This document shows positions 1 through 6,061 of a stretch of DNA of 8,665 bases, one piece after another. Made by a program: the position numbers and the translations under genes. The stretch's first letter is position 1; each line of letters opens with the position of its first letter. The stretch comes from an uncultured Bacilli bacterium (lineage in GTDB: Bacteria; Bacillota_I; Bacilli_A; RF39; UBA660): NCBI GenBank assembly GCA_947853245.1, contig CANTWP010000033.1:1-8665 (forward strand), in the 5' to 3' direction. The notes beneath the pieces were generated by a model, which did not search any database, was not told the origin of the DNA, and saw only the letters and a list, made by a program, of their open reading frames with translations.

Positions 1-101
1 AAAATACTGATAATACTATAAATACTAATAATATTGATAATATAGGAAAGTCCACTACATGTGGCAGTGGTAAGAAGTATAAGCAGTGTTGTGGCAAATA
101 G
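1..101 (+). CDS. 3' end of a SEC-C zinc-motif protein (SecA or SEC-C domain protein), partial
   Basis: Only the last 32 codons are visible; the frame is open to the left edge (first full codon at position 3) and stops at TAG 99-101. The visible part is an Asn/Ile/Thr-rich linker followed by GKSTTCGSGKKYKQCCGK. This matches the C-terminal SEC-C motif (CxCGSGKKYKxCC/H), known as the zinc-binding SecB/ribosome-contacting tail of SecA and also found in other proteins. The usual first cysteine of the CxC pair is replaced by threonine, leaving C-x8-CC, so zinc binding may be altered. A low-complexity linker before the motif is typical of SecA tails, but the body of the protein is outside the window, so SecA cannot be told from another SEC-C protein. 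Motif identity is secure; parent gene identity is a guess. Confidence 0.8.
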   Translation, partial: NTDNTINTNNIDNIGKSTTCGSGKKYKQCCGK

Positions 102-176
102 CTGTGTTTATAAGGGCTTGCGAGTTTTTGATAAGTTCGGAAATCACTAAAAAAACCCTTTAGATAAGTTTTTTTG

Positions 177-205
177 GGAGCAAATATATGAATTTTGCTC
201 CTTTT
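177..205 (+). terminator. Intrinsic terminator after the SEC-C gene
   Basis: An 8-bp perfect stem (GGAGCAAA 177-184 with TTTGCTCC 194-201), a 9-nt loop and a short T run (202-205). It lies 75 nt after the upstream stop and before the editing gene. The 75 nt in between (102-176) show no ORF; they allow a weak long-range pairing of AAGGG (112-116) with CCCTT (156-160), which I could not assign to any RNA family. Confidence 0.7.
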
Positions 206-209
206 GTTA

Positions 210-215
210 TATAAT
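210..215 (+). promoter_or_regulatory. Possible -10 element (TATAAT) for the editing gene
   Basis: A consensus TATAAT lies 41 nt before the ATG at 257 and just downstream of the terminator. No good -35 hexamer is seen at 16-18 nt spacing, since that stretch is the terminator loop and arm. In such AT-rich DNA a lone TATAAT is weak evidence. Confidence 0.35.
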
Positions 216-243
216 AATGCAGAAAGATATATAGCAATTTATA

Positions 244-250
244 GTGAGGA
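244..250 (+). promoter_or_regulatory. Ribosome binding site fixing the proX-type start
   Basis: GTGAGGA ends at 250, 6 nt before ATG 257. The in-frame TTG at 251 directly abuts this site with no spacer, so the longer start is unlikely. Confidence 0.7.
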
Positions 251-256
251 TTGAAA

Positions 257-745
257 ATGAATAAACAAGAAATATATAACTTTATAAAATCTAAAAACAT
301 ATGGTATGAAATAACAGAGCATAAAGCAGTTTATAATATGGAAGAACTAACACAAATTGATATACCTTATCCAGAATATGATGCTAAAAATTTATTTGTT
401 AGAGATGATAAAAAAAGAAATTATTATCTTATAACTGTTAGAGGAAACAAAAGAGTTGATTTAAAAGAATTTAGAAATAAAAATGGAACAAGACCATTAA
501 GTTTTGCGAGTGAAAGTGACTTATTAACTATAATGAATTTAATAGCAGGTGCAGTAACTCCATTAGGTTTATTAAATGATAAAGTACATAAAGTTCAATT
601 TTATATAGATAAAGATTTTATGAATGATAAACATATTATAGGAGTTCATCCAAATGATAATACAGCAACAGTATGGCTAAAAGTAGAAGATTTAATTGAT
701 TTAATAAAAGAAAATGGTAATCAAGTATTTGAAATAGAAATATAA
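257..745 (+). CDS. Prolyl-tRNA editing protein (ProX/PrdX, YbaK-EbsC family; Ala-tRNA(Pro) deacylase)
   Basis: This 162-residue protein belongs to the YbaK/ProX/INS superfamily and most resembles the free-standing PrdX/ProXp-ala type, which hydrolyses alanine wrongly attached to tRNA(Pro) in the cytoplasm. Support: an N-terminal region with EHKAVYNMEE (21-30), matching the family's H-x-x-V-x-T-x-E-E pattern; AKNLFVRD (43-50), whose Lys44 aligns with the catalytic lysine; YLITVRGNKRVDLK, typical of the core strands; and a late AGAVTPLGLLND segment plus GVHPNDNTATVWL, both characteristic of PrdX proteins. Length is normal. The start is ATG 257, chosen from the ribosome binding site. No terminator follows directly, so the transcript probably runs through the SEC-C relic to the hairpin at 916-943. 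The gene sits between an intact and a decayed SEC-C tail, an unusual setting. The family call is firm; substrate preference is inferred. Confidence 0.88.
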   Translation: MNKQEIYNFIKSKNIWYEITEHKAVYNMEELTQIDIPYPEYDAKNLFVRDDKKRNYYLITVRGNKRVDLKEFRNKNGTRPLSFASESDLLTIMNLIAGAVTPLGLLNDKVHKVQFYIDKDFMNDKHIIGVHPNDNTATVWLKVEDLIDLIKENGNQVFEIEI

Positions 746-796
746 GAATAATGCAAATTTATAGTTTTAAATTTAGATAAGATATTAGGATTATAA

Positions 797-906
797 AGTC
801 AATTTATTAACAGTATTCAAAAAAAGGTGAACTTTATTGCTCAAAAAGTGAATGAAATTTCGTCATGTGGTAACGGCAAAAAAATAAGCAATGTTTCGGT
901 AAATAA
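797..906 (+). pseudogene. Decayed second SEC-C tail (3' remnant of a gene, frameshifted)
   Basis: The frame starting at 797 (after TAA 794-796) reads ...VNEISSCGNGKK up to 883. If one base is restored at the tyrosine codon (only AT remains at 884-885, where TAT is expected), the next codons 886-906 read KQCFGK and stop (TAA). The reconstructed tail, SCGNGKK-Y-KQCFGK-stop, aligns residue for residue with the intact tail at 57-101 (TCGSGKKYKQCCGK-stop). Over those 45 bases I count 32 identities, and 7 of the 13 differences are synonymous (Gly, Lys, Gln and stop codons), so both copies evolved as coding sequence before this one broke. It also lacks the first cysteine of the CxC pair and has Phe for the last Cys. 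No start codon with a good ribosome site is seen. The rest of 746-1003 holds only the following terminator and the add promoter. What gene it came from is unknown. Confidence 0.65.
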
Positions 907-915
907 TAAACATCT

Positions 916-943
916 AAGATGCATCATGTAGATGCATTTTTTT
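916..943 (+). terminator. Intrinsic terminator after the SEC-C relic
   Basis: A perfect 7-bp stem ATGCATC (919-925) / GATGCAT (931-937) with loop ATGTA. It extends outward through a G-T wobble and two A-T pairs, and is followed by T938-943. It lies 10 nt after the relic's TAA, the position expected if the relic was once a real gene end. It now probably terminates the editing-gene transcript. Confidence 0.8.
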
Positions 944-970
944 ATAATAAAAGCATTTTTAATTTTGTTA

Positions 971-979
971 TGATATAAT
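971..979 (+). promoter_or_regulatory. Extended -10 promoter for adenosine deaminase
   Basis: TGATATAAT matches the extended -10 consensus TGnTATAAT exactly. No convincing -35 is seen at the expected distance, which is acceptable for an extended -10 promoter. Transcription would start near 986, giving a leader of about 18 nt with GGAGAG at 993-998, so there is no room for a riboswitch. Confidence 0.6.
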
Positions 980-1003
980 TAACATAAAGAATGGAGAGAT
1001 TAT

Positions 1004-1987
1004 ATGCATGATTATAAATTAATGCCTAAAGTAGAATTACATTTACATTTAGATGGATCTGTTAGATTAGAGACAGTAGCGGAATTATTGAATAGAGAAA
1101 TAGTTGATGTAGAAAAAGACATGGTAGCAAGTGATAAATGCTTAGATTTAAATGATTATTTAACAAAATTTGCTATAGCTGGAAAAGTTATGCAGACGAA
1201 AGAAAATTTACGAAGAATTGCCTATGAATTGGCTTTTGATTTAAAAAAAGATGGAGTAATTTATGCGGAAATTAGGTTTGCTCCGTTGAAACATATCTTA
1301 GGTGGTCTTAATGCTTCGGAAGTTGTTGAAAGTGTGCTTGAAGGTTTATTTCAAGTTGACATTAAGACTAACCTGATACTTTGTATGATGCGTGGTGATA
1401 ATGAAAAACAAAATATGGAAGTTATTGATTTGGCATGTTCTTTTATTGGACGAGGTGTTGTAGCGATTGATTTAGCAGGAGCCGAGGCAATATATAAAAC
1501 ATACGATTATAAGAACTTATTTGAATATGCTAAAAAGTTACAGGTACCGTTTACTATTCATGCGGGAGAAGCAGATGGGGAAGATAGTATTAAATCAGCA
1601 ATAGCTTTTGGTGCAAAAAGATTAGGTCACGGAGTAAATGCTATTTTTTATCCTAAATTGTTAGAAGAGATTAAAGAACAAGATATCTTATTAGAAATTT
1701 GTCCAACTAGTAACATTCAAACTAATGTTGTAAAAACTTTATCTGAACATCCGGTTCGAGCTCTTTATGATACTGGAATATCCATTTCTATAAGCACAGA
1801 TAATAGAACAGTGTCAAATATTAGTTTGACTGAAGAATATGAACAATTAGAACAAATATTAGCTTTTAATTATGACGACTTTGTTAAAATGAATATTGCG
1901 GCTATAAAACATGCTTTCCTAAACGATAAAGATAAAGCACTTTTGTTAAGGGAATACGAAAGTTTATTAAATAATATTAATAATTAA
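1004..1987 (+). CDS. add: Adenosine deaminase
   Basis: This cytoplasmic zinc hydrolase of purine salvage converts adenosine (and deoxyadenosine) to inosine plus ammonia. At 327 residues it has the normal bacterial length. The TIM-barrel signature sites are all visible: metal ligands His13 and His15 in HLHLDGS (13-19), His186 and catalytic Glu189 in HAGEAD (186-191), His209 in GHG (208-210), and metal ligand Asp266 in STDNRTVSN (264-272). The STDNR form, with Asn after the metal Asp, is usual in Bacillota enzymes. FAPLKH (92-97) and EICPTSN (231-237) are further family blocks. The ATG start has GGAGAG 5 nt upstream and its own extended -10 promoter. The gene appears monocistronic: 224 nt and a new promoter separate it from the next gene, though I see no clear hairpin after it. 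Family assignment is very secure; adenine deaminase is less likely given the motifs. Confidence 0.95.
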   Translation: MHDYKLMPKVELHLHLDGSVRLETVAELLNREIVDVEKDMVASDKCLDLNDYLTKFAIAGKVMQTKENLRRIAYELAFDLKKDGVIYAEIRFAPLKHILGGLNASEVVESVLEGLFQVDIKTNLILCMMRGDNEKQNMEVIDLACSFIGRGVVAIDLAGAEAIYKTYDYKNLFEYAKKLQVPFTIHAGEADGEDSIKSAIAFGAKRLGHGVNAIFYPKLLEEIKEQDILLEICPTSNIQTNVVKTLSEHPVRALYDTGISISISTDNRTVSNISLTEEYEQLEQILAFNYDDFVKMNIAAIKHAFLNDKDKALLLREYESLLNNINN

Positions 1988-2031
1988 AATAACATATTAA
2001 ATTAAAATATTGCTTAGTTTTTCTTCATAAA

Positions 2032-2047
2032 TTATAAATATTTATAA
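2032..2047. repeat. Perfect 16-bp A/T palindrome
   Basis: TTATAAATATTTATAA is fully self-complementary and lies about 16 nt before the possible -35 of the next gene. It could be an operator or a weak hairpin, but it contains only A and T in an AT-rich spacer, so chance is a real alternative. Confidence 0.3.
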
Positions 2048-2062
2048 AAAATTAATAAAATG

Positions 2063-2092
2063 TTCGTAAAAAAGGTTAAAGTATGATAAAAT
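2063..2092 (+). promoter_or_regulatory. Possible promoter for the double-thioredoxin/bPH unit
   Basis: An extended -10, TGATAAAAT (2084-2092), is preceded by a poor -35 (TTCGTA, 2063-2068) at 18-nt spacing. It would give a leader of about 110 nt. A second TATAAT (2119-2124) has no -35. The leader shows no recognisable regulatory RNA. Confidence 0.4.
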
Positions 2093-2211
2093 ATCTATAT
2101 AGACAAATGATTAGTATATATAATTGTTATAAAAATGAAATATAAAAATAAATTATACTTTAATTCATGTGTTTAGTTTGATAAATATATTATTGAAAGT
2201 AGGGGATTTTA

Positions 2212-3006
2212 ATGAATGAAAAGGCAAAAATATATATTGTTTTTGTTGTTATTGTCGCTTTAATTGGTGTTGTTATTGGGTATAATATTACTATATCTAA
2301 TAAAAGTAAAAAAGTTTACGATGAATTTATTGTCAACTTAAATAAAGAGGAAGAGAACATTGTGTTTATTGGTAGAGAAGGTTGTCAGTGGTGTCAATTA
2401 TTTAGACCTATTTTTGATTATTATGCTGATAAATATAAAATTTCATATAGCTATATTGATACAGATACTTTAGTTAGCAAAGATTTCAATAAAATTTTAG
2501 ATAAATTAGAAATAAGCGAAGATGATTTTGGTACACCATTAGTTGCGTTTGTCCAAAATGGTGAAATTAAAGAGACAATTAGTGGTTATGTAGATGAAAG
2601 CGAATTATTAGATATTTTAAAAGAACAAGGTTTTGTGTCAAAAGATGAAACAATTGCTTTGAATTATTTAGATTTTGCTAGTTTTAAGAAAGTTGTTAAA
2701 AGTAAACAAAAATCTGTTATAGTAGTAGGGCAAAAATATTGTACTTTTTGTATTCGATTTAAACCAATTTTAATGAGTGTTGCAGATAATAAAAATGCTG
2801 AAATATATTATATTAATTATGACGCAATTGAAGAGCAAGCTGAATTAAAGGAATATGTCAGTCAATTTGAAGAGTTCCAAGGAGATTGGGGTACACCATT
2901 AACAATTGTGGTTGAAAAAGGTAAAATTATAGATTCACTTAGTGGTTATGCCAGTGAAGAAAACTTTATAAAATTTTTGCAAAAAAATGAATTATTAGGA
3001 GAGTAG
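2212..3006 (+). CDS. Membrane-anchored protein with two tandem thioredoxin-like domains
   Basis: The 264-residue protein starts with a short basic stretch and one hydrophobic helix (about 7-26), predicting an N-in, C-out membrane anchor. Two thioredoxin-fold units follow. Unit 1 (about 35-140) carries CQWC (58-61) and the cis-proline loop FGTPL (Pro109). Unit 2 (about 155-262) carries CTFC (177-180) and WGTPL (Pro229). Each ends in a matching SGY (124-126; 244-246) before a final helix, pointing to an internal duplication. Both CxxC pairs are intact, so both units should be redox-active in disulfide formation, reduction or isomerisation outside the membrane. The closest single-domain relatives I can think of are the thioredoxin-like and bacteriocin-accessory groups of Bacillota. 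The ATG has AGGGGA 5 nt upstream. The next gene begins 8 nt later, so the two are probably cotranscribed. Fold is firm; direction of redox and substrate are unknown. Confidence 0.82.
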   Translation: MNEKAKIYIVFVVIVALIGVVIGYNITISNKSKKVYDEFIVNLNKEEENIVFIGREGCQWCQLFRPIFDYYADKYKISYSYIDTDTLVSKDFNKILDKLEISEDDFGTPLVAFVQNGEIKETISGYVDESELLDILKEQGFVSKDETIALNYLDFASFKKVVKSKQKSVIVVGQKYCTFCIRFKPILMSVADNKNAEIYYINYDAIEEQAELKEYVSQFEEFQGDWGTPLTIVVEKGKIIDSLSGYASEENFIKFLQKNELLGE

Positions 3007-3014
3007 GTGAAAGA

Positions 3015-3461
3015 ATGTCAGAGGTATATAAGCAAGCTAAATTATTTAAAGATAAATACCCTACTACTGTAGCATGGCGATTAAAACAACATTGTAAGGT
3101 GATCGATTTACATTTAAATCCAGATGAAAAAATTATCTATGTTTTTGTAGCTCAAAAGAATGATAATCCGTTTGATATAATAACTTCTTCTGTTATAGCC
3201 CTAACTAATAAAAGAATTTTAATTGGTCAAAAACGTTTAGTATTTGGATATTTCTTAAAAGCTATTACACCAGACATGTTTAATGATTTAACAGTAAAAA
3301 TGGGAATAGTTTGGGGTAAAGTGTATATTGATACAGTAAAAGAATTTGTTTGTTTATCAAATATTCAAAGAGAAGCATTACCAGAGATTGAAACATCCAT
3401 CACATCTTTTATGATGGAAGAAAAGAAAAAATATAATATGGCAGAAGAACAAGCATCCTAA
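3015..3461 (+). CDS. Bacterial PH-like (bPH) domain protein
   Basis: A 148-residue soluble protein without signal or membrane helix. Residues 1-30 are a basic helical lead, and about 35-135 read as a bacterial PH-like domain: LNPDEKIIYVF (34-44), then SVIALTNKRILI (59-70), the hallmark strand, followed by a GYFLKAITPDMFNDLTVKMG stretch and a last helix IETSITSF (125-132). Proteins of this class (YokE/bPH type) are small, poorly characterised, and often linked to membrane or stress functions; no catalytic residues are expected. The ribosome site AGGTGA (3005-3010) overlaps the stop of the thioredoxin gene, 4 nt before the ATG, suggesting translational coupling. The stop codon lies in the loop of the following hairpin. 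I am fairly sure of the fold; the function is unknown. Confidence 0.65.
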   Translation: MSEVYKQAKLFKDKYPTTVAWRLKQHCKVIDLHLNPDEKIIYVFVAQKNDNPFDIITSSVIALTNKRILIGQKRLVFGYFLKAITPDMFNDLTVKMGIVWGKVYIDTVKEFVCLSNIQREALPEIETSITSFMMEEKKKYNMAEEQAS

Positions 3462-3475
3462 CGGGTGTTTTTCTT
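3451..3475 (+). terminator. Terminator overlapping the bPH stop codon
   Basis: Stem AAGCATCC (3451-3458) / GGGTGTTT (3463-3470) has 8 pairs including two G-T wobbles, and its 4-nt loop holds the TAA stop (3459-3461). The T run is short and broken by C at 3473. It probably ends the thioredoxin-bPH unit, with moderate strength. Confidence 0.55.
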
Positions 3476-3502
3476 GTAAAAAAAATAAAAACATATTAAA
3501 AT
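3474..3502 (+). promoter_or_regulatory. Possible promoter for the 3521-7075 unit
   Basis: TTGTAA (3474-3479) and TAAAAT (3497-3502) are separated by exactly 17 nt, just after the preceding terminator. The predicted start near 3509 would leave only about 12 nt of leader, beginning in the ribosome site AGGTGAT (3509-3515), which is short and weakens the call. Confidence 0.35.
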
Positions 3503-3520
3503 AAATATAGGTGATGTATC

Positions 3521-4795
3521 ATGAAACGATTAATTACATTAATTGGTTTATTACTATTATTATATTTGTTGTTGAGATTAGGATATCGTTTTTATGGCCG
3601 AGGCCATAATTATGAATATAATATCAACAATGGTGATAACAACTTTACTATTATAGAAAAATTTAATAATGATAAAGATAATCCTAATTACTATTTTGAA
3701 GTTAAAATAGATGATAATACTTTTTATTTACAAACATATGATAATTTTAAAAATAAATCGAAAATAATTAAAAATATTTATTATTATTCCAATGATATTT
3801 ATAAATGTATTTTGCCTATTTTTGTAGATGATCAAATTATTTCTGATATCTTGTGTAAAAGAAACGATAGTGAATATCTTTATTATTATAATAATTTAAA
3901 AGGAATAAATAATGATTTAGATGAGTTTGCTAATGAATTATTACAATATGGTTATGACTCTACAAAATGGTATGCTTCTAATGAGAAGATTCAAAGTGAT
4001 GGAGTTAGTTTGTACTATAATAATATGTTTTCTAATCATTACGTATTATTAACAAATTATAAAGGAATACTGTTATTAAATACAAAAAACAAAAAGGTTA
4101 ATAAAATAAATTTATTTTCTTCAGATGTGTATCAAAAAAAACTAGATTTTGTTTATAAGAATAAATATGTAGTAGCGGATTATAATATGAAATTTAGATT
4201 TCATGAGTTTTACGTAATTGATATGACTAATGGTGACAAAAGTACCATTATTTCTAATAATGAACTATCATTTGATTCTTATATTCAAGGAATAGTAGAT
4301 AGTAAAGTATATTTGTTTGATAAAGATTCTAAAAAGCAATACGCCATTGATATGAAAAAAAATGAAATTAAAGAAGTAGGAAATGAAAAATTAGGCGTTA
4401 AAATTTATAACAATACAACTATGGAATGGGAAGTTATAAGTGCTATTACTGCTAGTAATGAGCAAATTTTATTTTCTACCAAAAATAATGAAGAAAAAAA
4501 TGGATTTGTGAAAGTTGATAAAATAGGAACAGCAGATTATGGTTATTATTTTTACTATAAAAAAGTAGATGATAAATATTTAGTTTATCGTTCTAATGTT
4601 CAAGATAATACACAATTGACGTATGTATTTACGACAACCAATATAGATAATATCATTTATTTTTATGATTCTGTTTATTTTATTAATGATGAATTTATCA
4701 ATAATTATTCTGATAAATTTGGTGTAAGAAAAATAGCAAGTTATAATGAGCTAAAATTTAATGATAATTTATATTTTTCGGCATACGCAAAATAG
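3521..4795 (+). CDS. Signal-anchored extracellular protein of unknown family, possibly beta-propeller-like
   Basis: I do not recognise the family. The 424-residue protein opens with MKR and a strong hydrophobic helix (about 4-20), followed by R-x-x-x-R/H residues. This suits an uncleaved signal anchor (no lipobox or clear cleavage site), with some 400 residues outside the cell. The outer part is rich in Tyr, Asn, Asp and Lys. From about 165 to 380 it alternates short strands with turn motifs, for example KGILLLNTKNKKVNKINLF (181-199), FHEFYVIDMTNGDKSTII (227-244) and SKVYLFDKDSKKQYAIDM (261-278), as seen in beta-propeller blades. There are only two cysteines (Cys96, Cys112), which could pair outside the cell. 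The ATG has AGGTGAT 5 nt upstream. The patatin gene begins 12 nt after the stop, so cotranscription is likely. Topology is well supported, the propeller idea is tentative, and the role is unknown. Confidence 0.6.
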   Translation: MKRLITLIGLLLLLYLLLRLGYRFYGRGHNYEYNINNGDNNFTIIEKFNNDKDNPNYYFEVKIDDNTFYLQTYDNFKNKSKIIKNIYYYSNDIYKCILPIFVDDQIISDILCKRNDSEYLYYYNNLKGINNDLDEFANELLQYGYDSTKWYASNEKIQSDGVSLYYNNMFSNHYVLLTNYKGILLLNTKNKKVNKINLFSSDVYQKKLDFVYKNKYVVADYNMKFRFHEFYVIDMTNGDKSTIISNNELSFDSYIQGIVDSKVYLFDKDSKKQYAIDMKKNEIKEVGNEKLGVKIYNNTTMEWEVISAITASNEQILFSTKNNEEKNGFVKVDKIGTADYGYYFYYKKVDDKYLVYRSNVQDNTQLTYVFTTTNIDNIIYFYDSVYFINDEFINNYSDKFGVRKIASYNELKFNDNLYFSAYAK

Positions 4796-4807
4796 GAAGG
4801 TGTTAAC

Positions 4808-6052
4808 ATGGCAAAAACGGCTATTGTTTTATCAGGTGGTGGTTCTTGTGGGGCATACCAAATAGGGGTATGGAAAGCATTACGTAAATTAAATATTGAT
4901 TATCAAATAGTTACTGGTGTATCAGTTGGTGCTTTAAATGGTTTAATGATGGTTCAAAAAGATTATGCTATTGCGTATAAAATGTGGTCCAATATTGATT
5001 ATAGTTTATTATTTAAACATTTTATTGACGCTAATGATCAAAATTTGAAAAACAAAGATATATATATGAAGTATGTTGATGGCTTTTTTGAAAATGGCGG
5101 TATGGATATATCTAATTTAGAAGCTACTGTTGCGAATAAATTTGATGCCGAAAAGTTTTATAATTCTAATATTGATTTTGGTATAGTGGTTTATAACTTA
5201 ACTAAATTAAAATCAGAATCTTTTACAAAATCACAGATATCTGCTGATCAAATTAAAGATTATGTAATTGCTTCTGCTACTTGTTTTCCAGCATTTAAGA
5301 TAAAAAAAATAGATGATCAAAAATATATTGATGGAGGTTATGGCGATAACTTACCTATAAATTTAGCGGTAAAGATGGGGGCTACTAAAATTATTGCGGT
5401 TGATTTAGAACAAATCGGTTTAAAAAAAATGCCACAAAATAAAACAGTAGATGTAGATTATATTAGACCTAAAAATGATATTGGTTCATTTTTGGTTTTT
5501 GATAAGTACCAAGCCAGAAAAAATATAAAGTATGGTTATTATGACACATTGAAAAAATATGGTCATTTAAAAGGCGATAGTTATACTTTTTATAAATTGG
5601 GTTATGATTATTTTATAAAAAAAATCAATAAAAAATTTCATAAATATTTAGAATATTTAGAAAATAGTCCTACTGGTAATAAAATTAATAAATTGAAAAA
5701 TAAATTTGCTCAAAAGCTATTAAATTTTGAAGATTTAAATGTTAATGATGTAGTAAATATAAGTATTAATGTTTTGGGCAATTCGTTATCAATTGATGAC
5801 ACAAAAGTATATTTCATTTCACAGTTTAATTATTGTTTACGAAAAAAAATCAAAAATATTGATTCTCTCGATTCTGAATCAATTAAGAATAAGATTAAAA
5901 ATAATCAAATTAGTGGTTTACTAGGTTCTAAATATATTGTAAAATATATTTATGACAATTTACAATCAGATGAACAGGTTAATCTAAGTTTACTTTATAC
6001 TATATTTAAAAGAGAATTTTGGGCTGCTGTATATTTGATTTGTATTGAATAA
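4808..6052 (+). CDS. Patatin-like phospholipase (serine lipid acyl hydrolase)
   Basis: A 414-residue protein whose first 200 residues form a patatin domain. The oxyanion-loop motif GGGSCG is at 10-15, the nucleophile elbow GVSVG at 37-41 (Ser39), ASATCFPAF at 155-163 matches the family's ASxAxP block, and the catalytic Asp is Asp175 in DGG (175-177), followed by NLPI and an AVDL strand. It therefore has a complete Ser-Asp dyad and should hydrolyse acyl esters of phospholipids or related lipids. No signal or membrane helix is present, so it probably acts from the cytoplasm on the inner leaflet. Residues from about 225 to 414 are a Lys/Asn-rich, helical tail much longer than in minimal bacterial patatins, and I recognise no domain in it. 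The ribosome site AGGAAGGTG (4794-4802) overlaps the preceding stop. trpS starts 9 nt downstream, in the same unit. The domain call is strong; substrate is unknown. Confidence 0.88.
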   Translation: MAKTAIVLSGGGSCGAYQIGVWKALRKLNIDYQIVTGVSVGALNGLMMVQKDYAIAYKMWSNIDYSLLFKHFIDANDQNLKNKDIYMKYVDGFFENGGMDISNLEATVANKFDAEKFYNSNIDFGIVVYNLTKLKSESFTKSQISADQIKDYVIASATCFPAFKIKKIDDQKYIDGGYGDNLPINLAVKMGATKIIAVDLEQIGLKKMPQNKTVDVDYIRPKNDIGSFLVFDKYQARKNIKYGYYDTLKKYGHLKGDSYTFYKLGYDYFIKKINKKFHKYLEYLENSPTGNKINKLKNKFAQKLLNFEDLNVNDVVNISINVLGNSLSIDDTKVYFISQFNYCLRKKIKNIDSLDSESIKNKIKNNQISGLLGSKYIVKYIYDNLQSDEQVNLSLLYTIFKREFWAAVYLICIE

Positions 6053-6061
6053 GGAGGATTT

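Noticed and set aside
102..176. Possible regulatory RNA between the SEC-C gene and the terminator, including a direct repeat GATAAGTT (130-137 and 163-170)
   Set aside because: The pairing is weak, no family pattern is recognised, and an 8-bp A/T-rich repeat is likely by chance here.
251..256. TTG start two codons upstream for the editing gene
   Set aside because: The ribosome site directly abuts it with no spacer; ATG 257 has correct 6-nt spacing.
755..774. Hairpin AAATTTA/TAAATTT after the editing gene as a terminator
   Set aside because: The stem is only A-T and no T run follows it; the first good terminator is at 916-943.
820..905. Structured RNA or purine riboswitch before adenosine deaminase
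   Set aside because: ATTGCT (836-841) and AGCAAT (887-892) can pair, but no purine-riboswitch core is present. The stretch is better explained as a decayed SEC-C coding end, and the add promoter lies downstream of it.
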